Part shown: piece by piece, positions 1 to 12,400 of the stretch
Position numbering within the stretch: the first letter of the stretch is position 1
Layout of the letters: every line of letters begins with the position of its first letter
DNA from: Allacma fusca
Taxonomy: Eukaryota > Arthropoda > Collembola > Symphypleona > Sminthuridae
Reading direction: 5' to 3'
NCBI GenBank assembly: GCA_947179485.1
Contig: OX359246.1
Location: forward strand, 45,115,632-45,179,631
Length of the DNA stretch: 64,000 nt
Notes under the pieces: generated by a model
Databases searched by the model: none
Seen by the model: the letters and a program-made list of their open reading frames with translations, nothing else
What the model was told of the DNA's origin: nothing
Translations under genes and position numbers: made by a program

Positions 1-1932
1 TTAGCCAAAATTTCCTGTAATAATTTGTATATGGCCAAGGGGAAACATTAAAGTCAGGTTTTATTCTATTTATTCTGGGAATTTCTCTGACAATCAAATG
101 ATTATATATACTTTTGTCTAATTTTATGTTCATAGGGGATGAGGATGTTATGGAAAATTACTATGAAGAAAGGTATTACAGAAATTCGAAATAAATGGGA
201 TTTCACTTTGTACTACAAAACCTTAAATTAGGGTACTTGTGTTAATGAAGTATTTATAATTATTTTAGGAAAATCGTAGATTTATAAATTTTAGAAAAAT
301 TTCATTTAAAATGTATCAAGCCAATATATCTTGGATTGGGGTATTTACACAATACAATAATTATACATATGTCTGAGGGGGGATGAGAGATGAGGCTCTT
401 CCACGGCACCCTCTTCCTGACCGTATTGACGTAGAAACTCGACCCTGTTTAGAAATTATCGTGTTTCCGTGCTAATTCAGCTCGATCCATTTCATCACAA
501 TGGCAATTACTAGATGCATATATATCGTCAAAGTAGAACTAGTTCTATATCAATGTATAGTTCTATCACGGGCGACGTCATTCAATCCTGTATTTATCGG
601 TTTTAAGAAATGGATACCGAACAGAAACCGCGGATGAATGTAAAAAAGTATCTCGGCAAAAACCTCTCGTTCAATTGTCCCAAAGGCGGATTTTCGAAAA
701 CTTAACCCAAAAATGACTTATTTCTACGACGGGAAATTCCCTCATTCCTATATTTGTATATATTGTATGTATGTCTCTATAGTTATCCCTTATTTAAATC
801 CTCTAATCCTTCCCTCCCCATAGCCAATAGTAACGAGCTCTATTCCCAGCAGTATACATGTGTCAAAATTGCATGTTGGGAAAGGCTCAAGGAAAACTCA
901 TGAAATTAGGTAACTAGGGCCAAATACACTATAAGAAGAGCCAGAATGACACATTTTGGTTTCGCAAGTTGCGAAAACTGCACAGTACAATTTTGTCATT
1001 ATACTTAAAGTTATGTGTACATTGCCGTGTAGACTGTTCTGAAATACATTTTACTAAATCGTTCCTCCGAAACATTCACCATGACGAGAGTACTGTGTTC
1101 AGGGATTTCATATCAGACTTTGCAGGAGTGGAACTTGAGCCTTATGTAGTATCGATTGGAGTGGGACAATAAGGGATACCTATTTAGATGTTCGTACATA
1201 CATAGGTATACATAAATAGGTACAGAAACTATACATTTGTGTGTGGGGGAACTAAAGTACACTTAATTCCCAATTTGGACTTGCTCGATTACTTTCACAC
1301 CATATGCCCACTATCAACTGTGGAGTTGGATCCCGATGAGCGTGACTCTCTGTCGTCCCTGATGCGTGTGACGTCCATGTCTCCGTCGCAAATTAGTTTA
1401 GTTTAGTCCAACAGGAAGAAGACCTTCCTCCGAGAGACTTCTTCTCCATGTTTTCTTAAATTACACATCAATCTAGATATATGTGATTGGGAATGTGGGG
1501 ATGAGTTTGAGTATCTATCATTGGTAATGGAGTAGGTTTTTCCCGAGGGACAACCTCTGTAAAGGTTCCGGGTTCCAAGGAAATAATAGATACACGTGTG
1601 GGGAATTTGTAATTGGGAGAGTCTCTGTATTTATTTTGCTTGCGAAATAAAAACGTCAGATTTCTTCCCATTTCTTATCCTTCAATTAGGGACTATTCCA
1701 CACTTGTCTGTATAGTCCTGACATGACATGTGATAAAGTTTGAGTTGAGGAAATTACTTTATTTACTTTTAAATTCTTTTAATTAAATTCCATATATGAT
1801 GGTAAATTAAAAAATAAGGAAATATTTTAAAAGGAAATGTCTGGTTGAAGTTTTTAATGACAGGAAGTAATTTTAGCTTCACATTTTAAAATACATAATT
1901 TTTTTGCAATATTTTTGTAATAATTATTACAG
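1..1932. other. no supported gene (AT-rich)
   Basis: I see no convincing gene here. Short open frames exist on both strands but lack domains and splice context. One stretch at about 1262-1410 on the plus strand reads as open, codon-like sequence ending in a stop (a run of about 46 residues including LDPDERDSLSSLM). It could be part of the gene that owns the exon at 1933, but no clear acceptor precedes it. The rest is intron-like or intergenic A/T-rich DNA. Confidence 0.5.
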
Positions 1933-2112
1933 CCTCCACCAGCTACAGCAGGGGATTCTGGCCCAGCTGGAGGAACTACTACCGGGGCTGGATCAACATC
2001 GGTTTCAATACCACCCGTGAGTCAACCACAGCAACCCACAACTGGTGAGAGCTCCCTCAGCTCTCCCTCCTCAGTTCAGACGAATGATGACATGAGTCAA
2101 CTTGTACAGCAG
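1933..2112 (+). CDS. internal exon of unidentified Ser/Thr/Pro/Gln-rich protein
   Basis: A likely 60-codon internal exon. It is preceded by an acceptor (TTATTACAG) and followed by a donor (GTAGGA), and it is open in one frame over its whole length (phase 0 at both ends). The peptide is low complexity, with PPPATAG at the start and MSQLVQQ at the end, rich in Ser, Thr, Pro, Gln and Gly. That composition is typical of disordered linkers in transcription or RNA regulators. I do not recognise the gene. The base composition is clearly richer in G+C than the flanks. No partner exons were found inside the window, so the gene may extend left of position 1. Confidence 0.5.
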
Positions 2113-5100
2113 GTAGGAGTTCATGGGCTTTGTAAAAACATACAAATATAGCCTTTATTTATAACACAGCTCAGTCTCGGCTCATTCGACAGTTATTCCA
2201 GTGAATTTAATCCTGTATCCATATACAGTCTCACATATATCTATACATATATGAACGTAAACAAATCAAGTGTATGAAACCACCGCAGCTCTGCCCACTA
2301 CATTTGCATTTCCTCCTGTTTACGTAATTATATGAACATAGGTAAACCCAATGTAAACATGGGATATCTAAATTATGCCCATGTTTTGTATAATACATAT
2401 ATGCAATGTACCCATGTATATGGGGTTAAAAATAGATACATACTTCGCTGGGAGATATTTATGCTAGGCGTAAGTTGATAATAATATAGGGTATCTATGC
2501 ATAGATACATATATACATAATTATGTATGAAGGATGTCAGACTCGGTCAACACTGATTAAGTTTTCATCTCCGCACACTCACCAGATTGAGGAATCAAGT
2601 AAGTATGAGGCACCCGTTGGCTGGATATGAAGATAGGAATGGAGGGAATGGGTAGGAGCTCTCTCCTGATCCTTCAATCAGTTGAGTTGGATCGATCCAT
2701 CGTATAGATAGATACAGCAGGAGTATTATAAGGCTGAAGCCTCTCCGTATATAATTACATAAAATCCACAATTTGAAATATGATGTCAATAAATGGGGAA
2801 AGCAATCATGGGTCTCAAATTGTCAATTTTCCAGAAGTCTAAATACCTGGAAAGATATACTGTACAGGGTGAATCTTGTATTTTCAAGAGAATACTTTTC
2901 AAGCTGTTTTTCAAAATTACTATCATTGGTCTAGGTCAACCCATATGAGCACAGGGGTCAAGCACAGTATAGGTAATTATACATAAGTGAAACAAAGATT
3001 TTTGCTGAGGAAGTTTTGTCCAGTTTGATTTTTTACTTTGAAAATAATACCTACAAAAAATTATTGTTGGCTAGCGTTGATTGCAAATTTTATGAGCTTC
3101 AAAATATACTATACAAGAGATGATTGTGCTGAGAAATCTGGAAGCAGTGAGTTTATACGTGTGGCAAGGTTGGAGGGAGAGATGTTCTGTGGAAATTGCA
3201 AGTCTGAAAAAGATGGGCGGAACTGGAACAGTAGAGTTAATTTCTTTCAGTTGAGGTTTGACCAGGAGGTCACAATCTGTTGATAATTTTTTTAAATCTT
3301 TAAAAAGGATCTTTTGAAAATGGTGCAACTGAATATTTTGGAAAGGGGAGGAGGAAAAAAGGGACATTATGAAGCACCCTGTAAATAAAATTTGAGTTTA
3401 GATTGGTGCCTTGTGGGTACTTTAGACCCACTTTTCATTCTTTTGCCAACCTACTTCGTAAATGGTTGTCAGAGCCTGGAGTGTATTCTTTCCCAAATGA
3501 CTAGTCAGATGTAATTTTAGGTTCCCAGGAATGTTCCGAAAAATCCGGAAATAATCTTCCCCAGGAACTATAAATCCTTCATGGCTGCTGCATACAGTAG
3601 TCCTCATCGTAATATCCTCTGTAACTTCAAAAAATAAGATTATCACTTGGTGGTAATTCTACGATTCAAAGGAGGTTTTTGCAGTCCAATAGAAAAATAT
3701 GAGAGTGCCCTTTATGGGTTGCAAATGCCAATGCCACAATACCTTTTAAAAGCTTATAATAGGCTTTGTGTGAGGCAAGACCTGAAATTAATTTTGGGTT
3801 AGGTCGTATATACATACATACATAGATACGGGTTGTGTAAGACGTCAGATTCTATCTCTATATCCAATATTTTGGATTTATTCCTGGCCCCGTTCCTTCA
3901 TAATCCATTACCATAACTCACAGTCTTGGACACATTGTCATTCCCAATGACTCATTTCATGCAAAAACCCGTCAGCATGATAATTGGAGTTGGAAATTAT
4001 TACAGTTTCAAATCTCCCCTATTAAGAGTTGTAAATATAATTTCCCTAGAATTCATTTCCATACAATTTAAGTATGTATATATGTATGTAAATATCTCAA
4101 TATATCTAGATCCTTGTACGGATTCAAATAGTTTTCTGAAAGTACCAAATCAATGAATTATTTATCACAAGTGGTATTTCGAGAGGAAATTAAGATCTGG
4201 CCGGGCAGAGAATATTTACCAGGTGATAATTATTAGGAATGCTGCTGTAGATTCTCAAATGACACTTTTACGTACACGTACAAACTGAAACTGTCCCAAT
4301 TACTTTGCTCACATACTATATACATATACATAGATCTATATTTAATTACATAATGGACAAGGACAAAATTGTACCAAGGCAATTATCACCCTCAATTTCC
4401 AGCCCTTTCAAGCGGATTTGATTTAATTGACGCAATTGTCCCAAATGGAATTCCTCGTCATCTCTTTTTCATTAATGAGTTTTTAGATTCTTTATAGCTT
4501 TTCTCCTCTATAATCATTCGCCCAATCTGTTTTTGAATGTTGAAGTGAGGACAGAATTTACTACAGTAATGGATATTTTTACTTGTTCAAAGTCTAATAA
4601 TCAACTACTTGAACTTTGAGTTTCTTCCCTCTGAGCTATTCCCTTTGAACCTTCCTTTTGATCATCTCACTTCGATGCTATGATGCTCAAAGAAATTTAT
4701 GGATTTTTTGAATAGCAGTAGCTTTTTTAATTATGTTTTTAAAGGAGACTAATTAAACTTTCTTACCCTTGAACTCGTTCTTCCTAGGTTGTCCTTGAGC
4801 AAGAATGGAAAATTGTTTTCAAACTTGAGTTAACTTATCAAATTAAGGGAAGAATACTTGAAAATACATTTCTATCAATTGGGATCCATACAAAGTCATT
4901 ATTATCATCCTTTCTCACTAAAAGTTCTTCTGCAATGGAAGATACCAATGTTTATAGAGACACGAGCCTGAGCCACTCCATCTGCACAGCCAATAGAACC
5001 AGATTCCGTGAATCTTTGTCAATAGAGTTAAAATTAAGTTTCTGGAAGTATTTCCTGTAAATTACAGGGACTTCCATAGAAATAATTATATACCGGTAGA

Positions 5101-5875
5101 TATACATACACTGTGTGCACACTGTTCTTAAAAGCATACATTGTCCTGATGCTTTTGTAAAATAACCCAACACTTGTCTCTTCGAATAAGTAAGCATTCA
5201 GGAAAGGTAAATTGAGTTTACCCTCTGTTCCTTTTCCCCTGGAGTTGCGAATTGATGAGACACCTTTCAAAAAAAAAAGGTGGAAGGGTTCGAAAGTAAT
5301 TTATTATTCAGTGCCTTGGCACACGGAATTCCAGTTTTAGATCCCAAAAAAAGAGACGGGGGAATGGGATGAATACTGTACTGTCCATGGAAAGGCCATT
5401 AAAATATTTGCAAATGATTTCATGCCCTTGAGTGTTATCTGATACAAAAAGTAGGGATTCCATATCTGCAATGTTATGTATAGTGAGTCCTTATTCCGCC
5501 TGTAATGTGCTCAGTGCTCATTGAAGGAGGTCGTTATATCTAGAAACACTACCCGAACGGCAAGGCGGGATTCATCTCACGATCCCCAAAAGCAGATAGA
5601 GAGTGACGGTGAATTCTAATTCCTCACAGTCAACTTCCTCCTCACAATAGAGCAGGGTCTATTTGGAAATATGTGGGTTTGAGAATGGGCTCTTGCTTTG
5701 GTTTCATGGAAGCCTCTCACGCATTACTTTTTATGAAGGCTCTTCAAAGAAATTCCTATTTATCCTGTCATTCCTCCGAAACTTGGGCAGCACTTCAACC
5801 TTCATAAAAAAAATACGCTAAATATTTCCATACATTCGTTTACAAAGCTCCTCCAATAACTATCCCTTTTAAGGG
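2113..5875. other. intron or intergenic DNA without recognised gene
   Basis: A/T-rich sequence with many TATA/CATA runs. Short frames such as those at 3038-3367 and 3422-3646 overlap on opposite strands and show no family motif. It is probably intron or 3' flank of the gene represented by the exon at 1933-2112. I see no RNA gene or mobile element in it. Confidence 0.5.
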
Positions 5876-6080
5876 CCTATAGCTACTGAGTCCGTATCAA
5901 GGACTTAAGGGACTAAACCCTGAAACAAGGGTCTACAGATACTGAGCCCTAAACAAGAACCTACAGATACTGAGCCCTGAAACAATCACCTACAGATACT
6001 GAACCTAAATATAGGAGTGACATAAGTACATATAATTATTACTGATCCTAATCCTGATTCAAGAACCTACAGATACTGAC
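5876..6080. repeat. imperfect tandem repeat, about 30-bp unit
   Basis: The motif CCTACAGATACTGAGCCC and close variants occur five times, at about 5877, 5932, 5960, 5990 and 6066, linked by A-rich spacers (…TGAAACAA…). The spacing of the middle copies is about 28-30 bp. The last copy is separated by an unrelated insertion of about 50 bp. It looks like a small decayed minisatellite. Confidence 0.7.
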
Positions 6081-7076
6081 CGCCTGTGAAGGCCAGAAAT
6101 ATGTCTTCCCTTTTCAATGGAAGACAATATTTCGGAGAGTTAAAAACTTTGGAGTTAAAATTTCCTAAACTCTGTAGTGCTGAGGATATAGATTTTGACA
6201 TTTTTTATAGCAGCGCAGTTACCTATAGAAACATCCGTAGTCGGTAGTAAGTCCGGTCCAGTCCTCTTGGGAGATTTTTTTCCTCAGATGGAATTAGATT
6301 GTGAAAAGTTCCCGGGATGACGTTGTAGTAGTTCCTAACCTAATTTACCTACAACTCGTACGAGAGAGGTTGTCATACATGTCTTCAAAGACTGGGACTG
6401 GAGAAGGTACTTGTTACACGTTACGGTAGAATTACTACGGTCTTAAATTGACTTATAGTAACGGGTCGTCCTGTAAAGTCCTGCATACAAGCTTAGAGAG
6501 TAAATCAAAAGTAAAAACAAGCAATTCTTTGGTTTATTTGCCAATGTCTCTACTCTCTCTCTCTCTCTCTTTCTTTCTCTCTCTCTCTGTCACTCTCTCA
6601 GTCTCTCTCCCACTCTGAGGGCATGTCCGCTATTTCCAGTGACATTATTATTAGGTTGAGTTGAGATAGCTAAAACGGAACCTTCCCGTTCCTTCTGCAT
6701 ACTTCACTATATTTCAATCCTATTTCTTAGTTTGACTCCTCTCGTGTGACTCACTCAACCCTACAAATAGAAACAACCTAGCTTCTCACAGGGGTCTTTG
6801 TAAAACTGACGTTGGGAAACTCTTTTTAGCTGAAGGAAGTTCATTTGTCAAAAGTAATGAAAATGTTTGACTTCCCTTTCAACTTGGACCACTCCAAATA
6901 TACTTTCCCTGCATCCCCTAACATTGAAATGGACTTGTTGTAGTTATATCTATCTATCCTTATTTCCGTATTTTCGTAATTAAATTCCTATAGAAGCTCT
7001 GCTGTGAGAACAACTCCACGCTTGTACAACTCCAGTAAGTATGCAGTAGTACATTATATATAACTCTTGAGTTGAA
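6081..7076. other. intergenic DNA with a CT-rich microsatellite
   Basis: No gene is seen. A pyrimidine-rich tract of CT repeats broken by TTT and GT interruptions lies at about 6547-6615. The segment ends at the AGGA target-site copy that flanks the retrotransposon. Confidence 0.55.
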
Positions 7077-7080
7077 AGGA
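7077..7080. repeat. target-site duplication, left copy (AGGA)
   Basis: AGGA precedes the left LTR and the same four bases follow the right LTR at 15814-15817. A 4-bp duplication is usual for Ty3/gypsy integrases. A 5-bp reading (AAGGA) is possible if the LTR is taken one base shorter. Confidence 0.75.
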
Positions 7081-7474
7081 TATGAGTAGGTGGTAGTATA
7101 ATGCGGGAAATCCTACTCTGGCTACTGTGAGGGAAGCAACAAAAATACAAATTAAAAGCAATCCCAAAATTATCACAACCAACTCAACTCATAAAAAGAA
7201 ATAATAATGATTGAATTGCCAATGCTAAGCCACGCAAGGAATAAGAGTCTCCAGTCCACGCTAGTTAGGGTAACAATAATATAATAGACTTCTTTATTGG
7301 AATCGTTTAGAGTTTAGAGTACAAGTTAACTCCACGCTGCCCTAGGTAACACTGAGGCAGTCGAACCTGGAACACACATAAGAAGATGTGTTCCAGTACC
7401 TTCTCATTGGAATATTCAAAGTACCGCGTTGGGTCCACCAACGCGTGTATGAGCAAGGAGCACTCTTCCTTACA
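7081..7474 (-). repeat. LTR (3' LTR of the element)
   Basis: A 394-bp direct repeat of 15420-15813. Read on the minus strand it begins TGTAAGGAAG and ends CTACTCATA. The start is fixed by the polypurine tract that abuts it at 7475. No difference from the other LTR was seen when the two copies were compared by eye. Confidence 0.96.
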
Positions 7475-7485
7475 CCCTCCCCCGT
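7475..7485 (-). other. polypurine tract
   Basis: On the minus strand ACGGGGGAGGG lies directly upstream of the 3' LTR. This is the usual position and composition of the plus-strand primer of LTR elements. Confidence 0.85.
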
Positions 7486-7518
7486 ATTTTTTAAAAAATC
7501 TCCAGATTTTTTAGAAAA

Positions 7519-9153
7519 TTACTTAGAAGGTCCCCCGAATCTCTGCTTCCTTTGAGCCATCTTCCTGTCAAGGTCCTTTTTCGCCTTTAAGCGCCTACCT
7601 CCCCGATGACGGTTGGCTCTGACAAGTTGTTCCTTGGTAAGTTTAAGGCTGTTCGGAACTCTGGAGTTGGGACAGTTCTTTTTAATGTGACCTGTTTGAC
7701 CACATTTGGAACACTTTTTTGGAGGTAATTGTGGGTTTGAAGTTAACGGTTGTTCAGTTGAGGCTACGATGCGATCTCCATCTACGGGTAGCGTGATTTC
7801 CAACTGAGTTCTGGTCTCTGAAAGTGAAGTTGAACCAGTAGTTACCGAAGCTCTGGATGCACCTAGGCTTTCATTCACTACTGAATTAGGATGACTTTGA
7901 AACTCAATAATGATTTCCCCATCTTCGTTAATATAATGTTGTACCACTTCTGAGGGATCCACTTCTGGTGACGAGTCCATTTTCTCTTGAACTTCCATTT
8001 CCATTGGAGTAGATTGACCCTTTGACGAGATAGAAACGGTGTTAGTAGATCCATTAAGAATGTCGACGATGTAGGAAACATAGTCCAATGTAAGACTTGA
8101 AAATTGTATAACTTCCATTAGCGTTGTTACTGTTGTCGGCAGTATTACATCCAACATCTTGAGAATAGCTCCATCAGTTAGTACATCATAAATAGGCAAG
8201 TCCTCATCTTTAGCTAGTTGAATTCTCCAAGCGTTGATAATCATACACACTTTTGCTTCATGAGAACTTAATGGACGATTACTTAAAGTCTGCATATGTT
8301 GCACAAACTGCACTGGTTCGGAAAAGTTACTAGTTAGCACAGTGTGTACTCTTTTAGAAACAATCTTAGCTTCCCAAGATTCGAGATTTGTGTATAGTTC
8401 CTTTGAAGTTACACTGTCTCTGGCCTGAATTTTGATTTTTGACCAAACATTTAGACATAGTCTTGCATAACGAGACGCAGTTAATTGTGATTCCCAATCA
8501 ACCAAAGCATAAGCCCAATTTACAACAAAATCTGATCTATTCAGCTCAAAATTACAAAAAAGTTTACCCAATTCATTTAAGCTCTTGTCCATCTCAGATC
8601 CTTTTTTATGATTGAGATAATAATTAGCAAATTTAATATCGACAAAACAAATCAAAATACAATCAAAATCTCTAAACAAATACTTGATAGCCTTACTCGC
8701 ATAATAAAGAACTTTGAGAATATTAGGATTTTCACAAATAGCTCGAATACGTCCACATATGTACTCATAATCCTGAATAACCGGAATAACATAGTTCTTT
8801 AACTGAGTAGCGATAGATATATGTGTGATAAACCCATAACCATAAGTGCTCTTACAATTAGTAAAAACGGCAAATCCTATTTCTCTTTCATTCATTACAA
8901 CGTCAATCATTGCATTAATTAGTAAGCGAGAAGAACAATACATTAGTGGCGCTTTCATTGAATAGTTAACAAAAATATCGCGGTGATACTCAGACAATTT
9001 CCACATATCTATGGCCATTTTTTGCTGAATATTAAGCTCGAATGTGTCCGTAGTGTTAATTATTTTCATTTTCTGTTTAAGCCACGGAAATTTTTCTTGC
9101 AAGCGGTTCAAGCATCCACTATTACGATACATGATGGTAAGCGTAAGATCCAC
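7519..9153 (-). CDS. retrotransposon third ORF with C-terminal CCHC zinc knuckle
   Basis: A 544-residue open frame in the position where env-bearing relatives carry envelope. It does not look like an envelope protein: I see no signal peptide, no clear transmembrane segment and no cysteine-rich ectodomain. The first 370 residues or so are probably globular and alpha-helical (many Leu/Ile/Trp), followed by a Ser/Thr/Glu-rich linker. A retroviral-type zinc knuckle (CX2CX4HX4C) lies at residues 481-494, and a strongly basic tail at about 510-540 contains RHRGGRRLKAKK. The architecture, a helical body plus knuckle plus basic tail, resembles a nucleocapsid-bearing gag-like protein. A nucleic-acid-binding role is inferred from the knuckle only. 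The start is the first ATG of the frame, 299 bp downstream of the pol stop. Confidence 0.85.
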   Translation of the reverse strand: MDLTLTIMYRNSGCLNRLQEKFPWLKQKMKIINTTDTFELNIQQKMAIDMWKLSEYHRDIFVNYSMKAPLMYCSSRLLINAMIDVVMNEREIGFAVFTNCKSTYGYGFITHISIATQLKNYVIPVIQDYEYICGRIRAICENPNILKVLYYASKAIKYLFRDFDCILICFVDIKFANYYLNHKKGSEMDKSLNELGKLFCNFELNRSDFVVNWAYALVDWESQLTASRYARLCLNVWSKIKIQARDSVTSKELYTNLESWEAKIVSKRVHTVLTSNFSEPVQFVQHMQTLSNRPLSSHEAKVCMIINAWRIQLAKDEDLPIYDVLTDGAILKMLDVILPTTVTTLMEVIQFSSLTLDYVSYIVDILNGSTNTVSISSKGQSTPMEMEVQEKMDSSPEVDPSEVVQHYINEDGEIIIEFQSHPNSVVNESLGASRASVTTGSTSLSETRTQLEITLPVDGDRIVASTEQPLTSNPQLPPKKCSKCGQTGHIKKNCPNSRVPNSLKLTKEQLVRANRHRGGRRLKAKKDLDRKMAQRKQRFGGPSK

Positions 9154-9452
9154 TAACGCCTAATAAAAAAAATAAGCAAAATAATTATTAATGGTTATTT
9201 ACATAATTGTATAATAAACGTGTTAAAATAAAATAAGCAAGCTAAAGCTCCACTCTAGCAAGCAATTAAAAATTGCGAAATAAAATTAAGTATGTACACA
9301 GATACTACCAGCAGAAGTCCCGCTTCCGCTCTGTAGCTATTTAAAAAAAATTAACCTATGCAGCTGCAAATATTAAAGTGTAGTTACCTCACTACTAAAA
9401 ATTACTTAACTAATTAAAACTATACCTAAAGTGCATGGCCAGTGCAGGTATT
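9154..9452 (-). other. non-coding spacer between pol and third ORF
   Basis: About 300 bp of A/T-rich DNA inside the element. A spliced subgenomic RNA would need an acceptor near here, as in env-bearing relatives. On the minus strand just before 9153 I see only A/T-rich sequence, with no decisive site. Confidence 0.4.
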
Positions 9453-12400
9453 CTAATTAAAAAATGAACTTGTATTTAAAATTAAACTCAAAGCATGACA
9501 TTTTTTTCTACGCGTATCTGAATAATTTACTCGTGGTTTTATCCTTAAATTCCTCCCTGGATGTGGTTCTTTAACTGTTTCTGGAACTACCTGTGCGTTA
9601 GCGTTATCAACGAGTAATTCTTCATTACTAATCTGAAAATCCTGTCTCTGCTTTCTAGACTCCCAAACATTCTTCCTAGTCTGTTTGTTTTCATCCTCAT
9701 AATAGGGTCTAAATTCGTAAACATGGTGAGTGCCGTATGGCTCTCCGGTTGTTACATGAATTAGTTTGAACGTTAACCCTGGCAAAACTTCTTCCACCAA
9801 CTTAAATGGTCCAAACCACTTCTTACTAAGTTTTTTGCTAATTTTTTCCTCCGCATTTGATAAGATATGCGTTCGTAGAAGTATTTTATCCCCCACTTTA
9901 AATTTACACGGCTGACGTTTTTTATCATAATACTTCTTTTGTGACAGATACGATGTATGTATATTTTTCAGCACCCAGTCTCTTAATTTACTCAACTCAA
10001 TAGGCAACCAAGCAGATATTTGTTCCGCGGTTAAACTCTTCCTAACTGCTGGTGCAATTGCCCGATCAATCGGCAGCTGTATCATCCTACCTAAATTTAG
10101 CAAATCAGAACTACAGCCTAATGATTTTCTCACCATAGTCCGTAATGTAAGTGCGAATTTCTGGAGATGTACATCCCAATCTGACTGTCTTTTGCCACAA
10201 AATGCGGTAATCATGGTTTTAAGGTCACGATTACTTCGTTCGACCTGATTTCCCTGAGCATGATAATACGCAACCGTTTTGTGAGAAATACCCCACCTTT
10301 TGCAAAGCTTTTCAAAAACACGTGATTCAAATTGTGTTCCATGGTCTGTGATGACTTTACTAGGAAACCCAAATCTACAAAAAACTTGGTCCTCCAATAA
10401 TTCTGTTAAAATTGGTGCAGTGGCTTTTCTCATTGGAAAAATTTCTAGCCATTTGGTGAATTCGTCTTGACAAACTAAAACATACTCATGTTGACGCCTT
10501 GTTTTTGGCAACCTTCCTACAATATCAACAAAAATTGTCTCCATTGCTTCAGCGATTTTCATGTTGTGCCCCATCAGCCCTTGAGGAAGCTGATTATTGG
10601 ACTTAACTAGCTGACAAACCTGACATGATTTACAAAATAATTTAATGTCCTTAGTCATGCCCTTCCAAAAGAATCTCTTCATAATCAAGTGTCTTGTTTT
10701 CTTAAACCCCAGGTGTGCACATTCTGGAACATCATGAAACGAAGACATAATTTCAGATCGCATGATCATAGGTACAACTGGAACTAACATGGTCTTGTTC
10801 TGTAGTTCGTGAATCTTTCTCCGAGCTTGTAATCTACGCTGATTATTCTGATCTCGGACTTCCTCTAAAGTTAAAATTCTATCTTGGCCGGCATTAAGAA
10901 TTTTGTCCTGTAGTACTAAAGCTTTACATTTTAACGTACGTACGCAACGCTCCTCACGCTGCTTGAACCTATTTAAGTACAGAGCTAAAGGTTCTTTGGC
11001 ATGCTCCTCACATGCTAACTTTTTATTAGTCACAGGTTCCTCACCTTGACTGTTCGGTATGCAGTTCAGAGCTGCATTTGGGACACACACCTGTGTCAAC
11101 TTACATATGGCATTTTCCAATCTGCCTAATCTGAGCGACATTAAATTCAGTAACTGACTATTTTCTGAATTTATTTCGTCTTTCATTGACGCCTCTTCGA
11201 GCTCCAATCCAGAACATTTAATTTGCTTCTTAACCTCTAGCATATTATATGTTGGAACTCTGGCGCAAAGCAAGCCATCTTCTAACTCGTAATTGTGCTT
11301 ACCTGGAATTTGTACATTATTCTGTAAGCTATTTATAATTTTAGCTAAGTCCTCATCTTCACGCTGAGCTACTTTTATTCGGTCTCTGGTGATTTCAGAT
11401 GCTAAATAATTTACGTAGGGAATCATTTCACCTTCTGCTATGTCTTCAAGGAGTTGATCAGGCTCACTTGATTCCTTAGGTGCCCTACTTAACGCATCAG
11501 CCAGAATATTGAACTTGCCCTTAATATGCTGCAATTCATAGTTATATTCTTCTAACTCTATGCTCCAACGCTCAACCTTAGCTTTACGACTTGGATTTCT
11601 TTTCATCCACGTAACTGCCATGTTGTCTGTCTGCACAATTATTTTATGTCCGGCAATTAAATTATGGAATTTCCTTAATCCCCATACTATGGCAAAACAT
11701 TCTTTCTCGTAAATTCCCCATTTACGTTGACAGGGATTTAAATTAGCACTTCGACACTCAATGACGCGTTCTTTCCCATCAATATTCTGCATTAATACTG
11801 CTGAAATTGCTATGTCACTAGAATCTGTTTGAACAATGATATCGTGATCGTAGTCAATACCATGTAAATAAACTTCTTCTGCCATTCTATTCTTGATAAT
11901 GTCAAATGCTTTCTGTTCCTCATCTCCCCATTTCCACTTGATACCTTTCTTTAATAAATTATACAGTGGGGCAGCTATTTCAGAAAAATTACTTATGAAT
12001 GTGGAATACCACACTGACTTTCCCAAGAATCTCATAACTCCTTTGTCGTTCTTTGGTACCTGGAAATCTCTAATACCTTGAATCTTGTCCGGACTTTTCT
12101 TCAGTCCTTCTGGTGTGATAATATGACCTAGAAATTCCGTCTCCTGCCTAACAAATTCGCATTTCTTTAAATTAATAGTAACGCCTGCCTGCCTAAGAAT
12201 GTTAAACACAATACGTAGATGCTGTAAATGTTCGCCGTAGGTCTTTGAAAAAACTAATCCATCATCCAGATAACACATGATTATTTTGTACATCCAGCCC
12301 TGAAACGCAAAATTAATAAATTGTTGAAACGTAGCGGGTGCGTTTGTTAATCCAAAAGGGAGCCTTATAAACTCATAATGCCCTCCTCCTGGTACGCTAA

